Both the position numbers and the translations under genes were made by a program. Below, in pieces: positions 49,361 to 58,662 of a stretch of DNA of 64,000 nt. Under the pieces are notes generated by a model, which saw only the letters and a program-made list of their open reading frames with translations, had not been told where the DNA came from and did not search any database. The stretch lies in NCBI GenBank assembly GCA_050084515.1, contig CM114271.1, forward strand, positions 57,722,001 to 57,786,000, read 5' to 3'. Every line of letters begins with the position of its first letter. The first letter of the stretch is position 1. Source of the DNA: Blasia pusilla (taxonomy: Eukaryota > Marchantiophyta > Marchantiopsida > Blasiales).

Positions 49361-50340
49361 GACACCACCCCGATCGTGGCAATACGAGAGGATGGTATTT
49401 GTATGTTAGATCTCTTTGGAGGAATTAGTATAGCATTGGCCCTAGTGTTGCAGGCCAGAGTACGAGTACAACAATACTTGTATGTTGAGAGGGACGAGAC
49501 TACACGTAGAGTCTCATTACATCATGTGTCGAGACTAGTCTAGCAGTATCCTCAGTTATTGCCAGTCTCTGTAGTCAGGGGATATCAACATGCATTGCCG
49601 GCCAACATTTTGTTGTTGGGGGCGCCAGATCTGGATAGGGTTGGTCCGATACACTTGGTTGGCGGGATGGCCATGTCGAGGGTCATTCTGGTTGGGTCGG
49701 GTCTTGGTTTGCGTGACCCGAGGTCGGCCATGTTTTGGGAGATGTTGCGAGTTCTTCTTCACTTGCAGACTACCCATCAATGTTCTCAGCCTACATTTTG
49801 GAGAACGTCCCATTGTTAGGTAACACTCGAGCTCGAGTGATGGCGAGTGTACATTAGGTGCGGTCTTGGATAGGACCAGCCGTGATGTTGGATGAGGCGA
49901 GTGTTGGATCAGGCGCACATTGTCCACGTTTGTGGTGGACCAACCTTTACCATCCGGAGGTTTGAGGAGGCGGACTTATGATGGAGTCAGAGACCACCAC
50001 ATTTGATAGTGGATGACCTATCTTGGACCAGGGCGGCGATCTCAGGAGTGAGACATGCGGATGATGTACCACCATTGGCGTTGGTCAATTGGATGGGATA
50101 CCGAGAGGGCATTACCTACATTGGTGAGTTACCCATCATCTCATGCCTTTAGAGAGGGAGGACCAGGTCTTGTTTGGGATCATCATGTACGATAGTTGGT
50201 GGAGCCCAATGCCGATGAGAGAGAGCGGGCTATGGGTTTTCTATGGCCACACCATTGATCACTGAGGCATTGCCTAGGTGTTAGGTCAAGCTATGGATCT
50301 GAATTGCTTGACATGGATTGTGAGTCTTGGATTGGGTTAG
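49361..50340 (+). pseudogene. C5-cytosine DNA methyltransferase domain inside Gypsy pol
   Basis: C5 DNA methyltransferases transfer a methyl group from S-adenosylmethionine to cytosine in DNA. Motifs occur in the canonical order. Motif I, the cofactor loop, is GICMLDLFGGISIAL near 49395. Motif II is YLYVERDE near 49480. Motif IV, with the catalytic Cys, is GWPCRG (Cys codon 49674-49676). GLGLRDPRS and MFWEMLRVLLHLQ follow. Motif VI is YILENVPLLG (ENV at 49801-49809). Motif VIII is PRLWWTN (49924-49944). Motif IX/X is ADERERAMGF (to 50240) and LGQAMDLNCLTWI (from 50281). The length of about 320 residues fits a full catalytic domain. The layout (FGG in motif I, no long target-recognition insert between VIII and IX) is closer to Dnmt3/DRM-type enzymes than to Dnmt1, but this needs a tree. 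The motifs sit in several frames, with stops at 49541 and later, so this copy is inactive. It is flanked by protease and RT of the same element and is co-linear with pol. Confidence 0.85.
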
Positions 50341-50880
50341 GCAAGGATGGACCCACATCCATTACTCCTTGCCCATTGGTGTTCAATCTTGAGCTTTGCC
50401 TACGAGGATGAGTAGAGGCGGAGCAAGAGGCATGCAGCATGTGACATTCATCCATTTTTCATGGATGTACTAGAGGTACATAAGGAGATTGGAGGCATCC
50501 ATGGCTTCATGGGATAGAAGAGCAAGAGAGATAGGTGGTTCATGTGAGGATGATTGACATGGTTGAGATGGCAACCATTGTGAGAGAGCTGATTTTTGAG
50601 TTCATAGCTACCCAAGGAGGTGGGTACTTTGCATCAAGATTTTGATTAGCAACCAAGTTCCCTCTACTTCATCCAAGTGTTGTCACGAGGAGACTTGGGA
50701 GCCTATGATTGGTCTAATCTTATAGGACTAGAGAGATGATATGGCAATTTCTGAGAGGTTATAGGAGTTGCTTTGCCTTTAGTATGAAGGACTTGGGATG
50801 CTGAAAGGACCTGGGATACGGATTGAGTTTGGCTAGTGATACTCCTATCTTTTGACGACCCTAGGTATAGTGATATGGAG
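50341..50880 (+). pseudogene. Linker between methyltransferase and RT
   Basis: Coding-like but heavily broken; short pieces such as MIDMVEMATIVRELIFEFIATQGGGYF (split by no stop only near 50550-50640) show a frame. No domain recognised. Confidence 0.3.
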
Positions 50881-51636
50881 AGGGCGTTGATTTAGAGTAG
50901 GAGTCAAGATTTGTTGGAAGCTAGGCTAGTGGAGATGTCACATGGTGAGTATGCATCTGCCACAATTATGCCGGCTAAGAAGGACATGCATGGTAATTAT
51001 ACGGATAGGCGGATGTGTGGAGATTACCGACCTATCAATCGACATACTAAATCTGATAGGTATGCGATGCCTACTGAGGAGATATTTGATGCAATTGGTC
51101 ATGCAAGGTATTCAGCTCATTGGATTTACAAGTAGGATATCATCAGTTGCCCATTCGGGAGGAGGATAAGTCCAAAACAACATTTTGGGGAATAGATGTG
51201 CATGGTCGGATTGTTTATATCAGTGGCGGTTCTTACCCTTTGGCTTGAAGAATGCACCTGTTGAGTTTCAGCATGTGTCATGGATAGGATTTTGGCAGGA
51301 TTGGATTTTGCCCGATGTTATATTGATGACATCTTAGTCTTTAGTGCCACCTTGGAGGAGCATGAGAGACATCTACAGGAGGTATTTGAGTGGTTGAGAG
51401 CTCATGGGCTGAAATTACATCCGGATAAGTGCAAATTCTTCCATGAGCAGATTGAGTTTTTGGGTCATACTATTTACCCAGGAGGATTGGGAGTTCAACA
51501 ATCCAAGGTGGAGGCTATTGCACGCATTCCACGCCCCACAGATGTGAGTCGAGTTCGAGCATTTATGGGATTGGCAAACTTCTATCGACGGTATGTCAAA
51601 GGGTTTAGTGCAATTGCAAAGCTCTTACTAAATTGA
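50881..51636 (+). pseudogene. Gypsy reverse transcriptase
   Basis: RT copies the element RNA into DNA. Blocks: LVEMSHGEYASATIMPAKKD and MCGDYRPINRHTKSDRYAMP (50929-51080), then SSLDLQVGYHQLPIREED near 51115-51165 (the first catalytic Asp in LDL). After a frameshift comes RCYIDDILVFSATLEEHERH, with the YIDD box at 51319-51330. LHPDKCKFF and EFLGHTI follow, then the thumb/connection (FMGLANFYRRYVKGFS). The catalytic residues survive, but stops and frameshifts separate the blocks. Confidence 0.85.
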
Positions 51637-52085
51637 CCAAGTTGGATCAGGAGTGGCTATGGGGAGATGAGCAAGAGCAAGCCTTTCAGGAGTACTAAAG
51701 GATAAGAGGTTACGTCCTTACACCTATTTGAGGAGACCTATTAGGGGTGACCATTTGAGTTTACATATGATTGGAGTATGTTGGGATTGGAGAGGTTGCT
51801 CACTTAGAGGATGATGAGGGAAGGAGTTTGTGGTTGCATATGTGAGCCATTCGAACAATATTTGGAGGCTAAGTATATTCATATGAGGGAGTAGCTTGTA
51901 GTGTGGGCAGTGGCCCATTTCAGATGTTATTTGTTCGAGAACCCTTTCACGCTCATCATTGATCATCAACCACTCAGATGGTTGATGGAGTCTGACAAGC
52001 TTACAGGGAAGCTTGCCGGATGGTCACTCCTATTGCAAGAGTATGATTTTCAAGTTGTCCATGGCCCAAGACATCTAAACTAGGA
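51637..52085 (+). pseudogene. Gypsy RNase H
   Basis: RNase H removes the RNA template. The N-terminal part is badly broken. The C-terminal part (51901-52083) reads VAHFRCYLFENPFTLIID, HQPLRWLMESDKLTGKLAGW and LLQEYDFQVVHGP, the usual end of the Ty3/Gypsy RNase H. Confidence 0.75.
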
Positions 52086-52299
52086 TGCGGACGGGTAGAG
52101 CCGTAACTCATGCACGAGCCACAACGATGCGACTGGAGCACGGTGGCATGGTGAGAGTGATGAGGAGATGGTGTTGGGTTGGCACGCATCTGCCTACTTA
52201 TGTCTGTTGGCTATGTCGGGTCAGCATGAGGCATCCACTCTATGAGGGAGGTTGGATGGTGAGTCCTCAGATCTAGATGCTAGTGAGGAGTCGACAGGG

Positions 52300-53530
52300 A
52301 CTGGAGACATCCATGATGACAAGATGGTCTTGGAGTACCTACGCACTGGTGTCTTAGCGAGCACGATGGGGGCTAGAGAGCGGGATCGAGTCCTACAGCG
52401 AGCCATGAGGTTCACGTGGGAGGGGACGCATGTGCTTCGAGTCAAGGAGGATGGATGAGTGTGGATGGTGCTGCATCCTTCGCAGCGAGCATGAGTTGTG
52501 AGACATGCTCACGAGGAGTTAGGACATTTTGGAGTCAAGCGTACGTATAGCTTGATTCAGATTCAATATTGATGGCGTGGTATGCAAACTGATGTTCAAC
52601 AGTTTGTAGCTAGATGCATTGTATGTGATAGGGTGCGGGCATCGTTCAATGCTCCGACACCACACTTGCATCCTTTACCGATCATGGGATTAGGGCATCG
52701 CTGGAGTTTACACTTTGCACGGCCTTTACCATTGACGGGATGTCATAGTCGGTACATATATGTTGGTCATGGTGCAGCACTTCTCCAAGTGGATTGAGTT
52801 GGTAGCGTTGCCGGATAGGTCAAGTGAGGGAGCAGCTTATGCATTTCTTGATAGAGTGCTTAGTCACTTCGAATTTGGTGCACCAGGAGAGGTGTTGACG
52901 GACCAGGGTACTGAGTTTAGGGGTGACTTTCAGGCCTTGTTTGATCATGCACTGATAGATCATCATACGACTTCTCGAGATCATCCGGAGGCAGATGGTT
53001 TGGCAGAGAGAGTTATGCAGACGGTGAAGAGAGGATTGCGCAAGTATGGACTGCAGAGAGGACACTTATGAGATTGGGACCTACAATTGTCGTGGTTGGC
53101 AATGGGTTACCGCTTTAGTCGGCAGGTATCCTTGGCATCATTTTCACCATATTTCTTGCTCTACGGGAGAGAGCCAGAGTTACTAGCGTTGATTCGACGA
53201 GATGCGGTTGAGGTACTTGATCTCGACGATCCAGACGTATGAGTGCGAGCGTGTTCTCAAAGGGTTGAGCTCTTTTGGAGAGTCATGCCTCTTGCATTTC
53301 AGAACCTTGCTATCGCTCAACATCGCGATACTCTGAGGTACGTGACTAGGCGTGGAGGAGGCTATCGACCAAAGATTTGGCGATTCCAGCCTGGAAATTA
53401 TGTCTACCTACAGCAGACAGCGCGGACGACAATGGACGTGACGGCGGGATGCACTATTCTGCGAGTGTGAGAGATTTTACCTTCAGGAGTCCTTGTTTTA
53501 GAGGGTCGTGATGGTATCGTTTAGAAAGAT
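52300..53530 (+). pseudogene. Gypsy integrase
   Basis: Integrase inserts the cDNA into the genome. An HHCC zinc-binding module is visible: RHAHEELGHFGVKRTYSLIQ near 52500-52560, then CIVCDRV at 52615-52638. The core has WSLHFARPLPLT, where the first catalytic Asp of the D-D-35-E triad is His (CAC at 52711-52713). VLTDQGTEFRG (second Asp, near 52900) and HPEADGLAERVMQTVKRGL (Glu, near 52995) follow. The C-terminal domain continues as WRFQPGNYVYLQ near 53380. Frameshifts and stops (for example at 53068, 53469 and 53522) break the frame. Confidence 0.85.
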
Positions 53531-53617
53531 CATGTGCGTAAATGTGGGCCATGTCATATTCCGAACGTAGATGGGAGGATGGATTCGAGCTTGGCAGTTG
53601 TTCCAGCAAGCTTGAGA

Positions 53618-53758
53618 TGCATGTTGTGTGGGTTTGCCAGAGGCGCAACCACGATGCTAGTTTGTGATGGATGTTCTCGAGGATGGCATATGTTGTGTTT
53701 GACGCCACCTCTTGACTTGGTTCCTCAAGGACGTTGGCTTTGTCCCAGATGCACATAG
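53618..53758 (+). pseudogene. C-terminal PHD finger of the Gypsy polyprotein
   Basis: PHD fingers are C4HC3 zinc modules that commonly bind histone H3 tails. Cys/His ligands in order: CMLC (53618-53629), CDGC (53663-53674), H and C in WHMLC (53684-53698), CPRC (53741-53752), then TAG at 53756. The hydrophobic ligand-spacing residues (TMLVCDGC, W before the His, LTPPL, GRWLCPRC) are those of a typical PHD finger. It occupies the place where many plant Gypsy elements carry a chromodomain. All eight zinc ligands are intact although stops lie upstream. It is in frame with integrase-derived sequence, so it belongs to the element. Confidence 0.88.
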
Positions 53759-54256
53759 TTGTGATAGGTAGATACAAGATGACTCTTGATGTTATGGATT
53801 GCAGGAAGGTGACTAACGATGGGGCGACACAACACCCGACCTCTTGATCTTAGCACCACAAAGGTGCATTGCATTTAGACTTGTTTTGTAGGCTATCTTG
53901 AGTTCACTAGAAGGATTTAAATCCAAAAACCACTATAATTTAATACTCAGTTTAGTTCTCCCGGACTAATAAGACTAACTTATAACTAGAAAATAAGTAG
54001 TATCAAAGGACTCGTCATATAGGATTTCTAGTATCAAAATGACACGTTGGCATAGATTTTTAACGCTGAGCTGCAAAGTGTACAAGTGGATAGAATCCTA
54101 GTCATCAATCCAATGAGTATGACATGGAATTCTTGCGATGCTTACGTGGATGTTTGTACGATTCTGACACGTGGTAAATAATGAGTGGTCGAAATACAAG
54201 TGTGACACGTGGACAAAGGTTCTACTTGTAGTATATACAAATATTGCCCTACTACT

Positions 54257-54620
54257 ATTTGACACTAAATGTAGTCGTTCTAGTTATAGATTTTATATAG
54301 AATCCATTTTTTAAGTGTTCTATATGAAACTACTTACAATTATCCTGAACTAGTGATTATTTCTAGTTGTATCCTTGTAACTAAATATAGTCATTCTTTT
54401 CAGTGTATAGTTTTGGTATTTGATTAAAAACTAGTGGTTATATCTGGTTGTATAATTGAAACTAAATAGTCATTCTTTTTAAATGTACAATTTTGGTATT
54501 TGATAAAAAAACTAGTGGTCCTTTCTTTTCGTATAAGTGTAACTAAGTAAAGTCATTCTTTTTTAGTCCTATAGTGTTGGAATCTCCTTAAAAACTAGGT
54601 CTAGTTTCATTACGTTATTA
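54257..54620. repeat. Subterminal tandem repeats of the CACTA element
   Basis: Units of 79-82 bp begin near 54349, 54428, 54510 and 54592 (each starting AACTAG(T)G) and include GTAACTAA(A)TA, AGTCATTCTTTT and TTTTGGTATTTGAT. A partial diverged unit lies upstream from 54257. Such arrays are binding sites for the TNPA-type protein in known CACTA elements. Confidence 0.8.
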
Positions 54621-54959
54621 AGATTATTTCTTTTATTGTTGTTTGATTGTTTCTGTACATTGAACTGACTATTAATTTCTTTAGGAATGAATGTCTCACA
54701 TACACTCATTTCAATACATTGAGTTGTGTGGTTGCACATCATTTATCAGAAGCTTGACATCGGGCAAACCATAATATTTTTAATAGTGAATGGATACAAT
54801 CATTTGTTCACATCCAATCCAGCTTTATTCCATATAGGATCAACAAAAAATGGAAGATTTCCTCAACTAGAACAAGATGTAGAGCCATCATGGAAAAAGA
54901 AAGGAGCCCTAACTAACTTCCAAGTGAAATCTTCTTCACTAATTTCTCTGGCCATAAGA

Positions 54960-57900
54960 CGCTAGTGCCAGAAGCATGCGCCAGAAGTGTGTGGGGGGGG
55001 GGGATCATCTTCTAGGTTTGGAAATGGAAGCTTTGCATCCCCATCAATGATGGTCAATACATCCACTTTGACAAGTCCCAATGGAATAATTTTTCCACGA
55101 CAAGAATCCCTACCACCAATGCCTAATATGCGTCCAGTGCCTACATGTTCCCAACCTCTTCGGCTCTGTGATAGAAAGATTGTATCTCCTATACTCAACT
55201 GCAAAAGCCACACAATGCAATGAATCAACCCATAAGAAATCACTTGAAGCATATACATAGGTTGATAAAGCATTTTTTTACTGTCAATCTGAAAATTGTA
55301 CCTTCATGAAACTCCAACCAGGGCTTGGAATGTTGGATGTGTAGCTCACTTGCTGCAATCAATTAAGTCATCAACGCAGAAATTGAACCACAAGTTTTTT
55401 TAATACTGCAATATTATTGGATCAAACTACAAATCTAAGATCATACAAAGGTTCAGATCACGTAGAGTTACAGAATTGACTCACCATATTTCTTTCTTTC
55501 CTCTCGAGAAGCGTTGAACCCTTCCTCGTGGGCTTGCTTTTTTGCTTCAAATTTTTTTCCTTTGTTTTATCCCCAACAAGATTTTGAAGTGGCTCCACAA
55601 CCATTCTTGATTCTTTTTGAGGATCTTTAGGGGCAGCAAGCACGGATTCAGGAGTCTCCTCCATGCCAATAGAGACACATTGTACATTCTTGGGCACAAA
55701 GATAACTTCCTGAGGTTTTTGTAGAGTAGAGATAGGCATAGTATCTTGTCTCTCTATAAGATTGTCAAGTGAAGAAGATGCTTGAACTTCAATAGATGCG
55801 ATGTTCTCACCGAGAGGATCAAGAATAGAATTGGAAAATTTTGGGATCACCACAACCACAGGGATCTCAACTGGTTGTGGAGGAGGTGGTGTATTGTTTT
55901 GTCCCTTACTTACCATACCCTTTAGTTCTGTCATCATTCCCATCAAGATTTCCATGCTTGATTTGAGACCACCCAAGTCATTTTCCACCACTTGTATCCT
56001 ATCTGTCAAGGTGGATAAACCACTCTAAGAAACAATACTAACATACAAGTGAGATATTTTTTGGTTAGAAAAAATGGATGAAGATACAATATTAGGTCAC
56101 ATGACCAACTTCTAAATTCACTTTACAGCAAGCCAATTCACCATACTATGCTAAAGAAACTTCTCTATCTGTAATTTCACTTTACATAAGGCCAATTTTG
56201 AATACTATGCCAAGACAACTTATGAATTTGTAAGAGAAATTTACAACAAGCCAATTTTGAATATCATACAGCAAGATAACTTCTGAAATTGTAAGAGAAT
56301 TTTACAGCAAGCCAATTTCGAATAACATACAGCAAGTCAACTTTTGAAAGTGTAGCAACGTCGTGTAGCAAGCCAATTAAGAATACTATGCCAAGACAAC
56401 TTCTATTTTTTGTAACATAATTATCAAGAAGGTCACATATTAGCTTACCTTATTAACAGTTGCTTCGCTTGGGGTTCCTGCATCCAAAGACTCCTCAATG
56501 TCTTGTAGTGATGGACTTCTCCCACCCATCTCTTTCTGCTACATTCCATCAAATCAGGTTAGGATTGCAATTTAATCTTTAGATGTGTAGAAGATTTAGA
56601 AACAGAATGTAAACTTGATGGAAGAGATACTAAGAACAAAAGCTAAAGTTTACCAAAGTTTGCTTTGCTCCTGCATAACCACGCCTTCTATTGGGATTGG
56701 GATTCTCTACCTTTGAGCGATTGGCCTTTATACGCTTAGATTTTTTTTGTCCTTCGGGAGACAACCAATATGATTTCAAAATTTCCCAACTCTTAGGATT
56801 CACATCTAGAGGAGAGGGGCATTCGGGAGAATACCCTACCTCTATCCACATCCTCTTCAATCCAGCCCTCTCTCTCTTCATTAGTTCTTGGAGAGAGTTT
56901 TGCCAAAATTTCTCACTAAGTTTACCCCCCGTGTATTCATAGTGGGCATCAACATCCCTACGCACAACTTTTAAATATGTATATGTTTGTTTAGCAACAT
57001 CAACAATGTTGTTGTCTAAGTGTCAATGCACTGCAACCTTTACTTCATCGTACCAACTACTTTTTTTGTCACAACCATATACTATCTCACCCTCTATTGT
57101 GACCTCCACCAAGAGTTTTAGCCCAGCTCGCTCTCGAATCTTGATGGGCGCCTTCCATGCATTATAATCCTCCTTTCTCTTCATCCGTTTAATAGATGAT
57201 TCTACACCAACAATTTCCCACTTCTACACTTTAGAAAAATCAGAATCCCTCTCCTTACTACATGGTCCAATCAGACATAATATGACCCCATTAATACAGT
57301 GACTTATCTTACCAAGTGGACCAGCTTGGTGATCAGTTGGTGGAACCTGTGGGGCAAGTCCAGGATTTGGGGCAAAGAAATGTCCACCAAAGAAGCCATG
57401 GGGTTGGCCCCATCCAGGAGGAATGGAACCTGCATGCCATACTTCAATATGCATCAACAATATGCTTGTAAGGGCTCATGGAGCATGCAAAAATAACCCC
57501 TTGCTCAAACTTCTAACTTCATGAAACATTATGGCAGGTGTTTAGGATCCTTTTGAGTACCTGACATCGCCAAAGGCCATTGTGTGGGCATGTGGAACCC
57601 TCGGTACATCCCAGGAATCGGCCATTGTAGGACTCCGGGAAGATGGGAAAGTGGATTCTTCTCGCTTTCTTTTTGCTTTCTTGCCTCGACTAGGATGCTA
57701 TCGCCAAACAATTCCATCTACGTGAGTCATTTTATTATTTTCAAGAAAGAAGCTATGAGCGAATAAAGTTCTATGCAAGTATTTCAATGTTTGCAATTAA
57801 GAGACTTTTTACTTACACATTCTTCACCCGCCTTGCTAGGATTCTTCTTCCGCCTTAATGGAGACTTCCCCTTGGCTACTCGAATCTGTTCTAAACCTTC

Positions 57901-58170
57901 AGGGGAAGATTGTTGAGGTGTTGCATCATAGTCTTTATCAGACTCACTATTACTACTGAACTCTTTCTCTTCATCATTTGATGAGTCCTCCGACATAATT
58001 GTTTTCTGTGCTGCAACACTCCGAGTATTATATACCTTTGGAGTTGATGAACAAGCATCCTTGCTGGTTCTTGCTCTCTTTTGAAGAACATGTTGGTTAA
58101 GAGGTGGAAGAACTCTCCTTAAAACCAAATTTACCACCAATCCATCTAATGTTAGTAAGATTATAGTCAC
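54960..58170 (-). pseudogene. TNPA-like second gene of the CACTA element (multi-exon)
   Basis: TNPA-type proteins bind subterminal repeats and help transposition. Exon-like pieces from high to low coordinate: 58170-57800 (acidic, Ser-rich, with SNSESDKDYDATPQ); 56965-56640 with KFWQNSLQELMKRERAG and YWLSPEGQKKSKRIKANRSK, matching the plant En/Spm transposase family pattern; a small exon about 56540-56456 (GGRSPSLQDIEESLDAGTPS) between AG and GTAAGC; 56009-55480, a coiled-coil-like start (VENDLGGLKSSMEILMGMM) and Pro/Val-rich middle; and 55270-54960, ending KVDVLTIIDGDAKLPFPNLE. Splice sites look reasonable. Completeness is unproven. Confidence 0.6.
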
Positions 58171-58662
58171 AAAGGATGAAAATTGAAACCATTATAAAGT
58201 AAGTCCAGCAAAGTGCAAGTTCAAAGAGTACTTCTTACCAAAACTCCTCCCCAAGTTTCTTTGTCGCCTCTCTCACAAAAGCCACACGCTCCTCACGATG
58301 GTATTTACTGTAGGGACTCTCCTCTACAATGCGGGTCTTGTCATCAATCTCAGAGTCTAGAGTCCCACCTCCGATGGCATGATCATTCAAACGCTATTGA
58401 AATTGGACCTGATGTCAAACTATAAATAAGGTCCAATTGTAAGATCTTCTCTAGGAATTTTTTTCAAAAAAAGATATATGTCATCAAGTTGGGTAAAGTA
58501 CCTGAAACAGATAGATCCAAAATCCAAAAAAAACATTTAGAAAACTTAATTTTCACAATTCCAAGGCAGACTATTATCATTGAAAATCCTCCTCACTTAA
58601 AACCTTACAAGGTGAAGTTGTTGCCCTACTTCTATAGAATAACACCAACATTCATGAATTGA

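Larger units (their letters stand above)
44185..53904 (+). mobile_element. Ty3/Gypsy retrotransposon carrying a DNA methyltransferase and a PHD finger (decayed)
   Basis: Order on the plus strand: untranslated leader and possible 5' LTR (44185-46600), gag, protease, C5 DNA methyltransferase, RT, RNase H, integrase, PHD finger, stop at 53756. RT-RNaseH-integrase order identifies Ty3/Gypsy rather than Copia. The exact LTR limits and tRNA primer site were not recognised. The 3' side is interrupted at 53905 by a CACTA element, so the 3' LTR would lie beyond it. Stops and frameshifts in every domain show an old copy. The leader contains a GA microsatellite (44609-44627) and a palindromic minisatellite. 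Confidence 0.85.

Noticed and set aside
53757-53904. 3' LTR of the Gypsy element
   Set aside because: This stretch does not match the leader at 44185-46600, so it is probably 3' untranslated sequence cut by the CACTA insertion.
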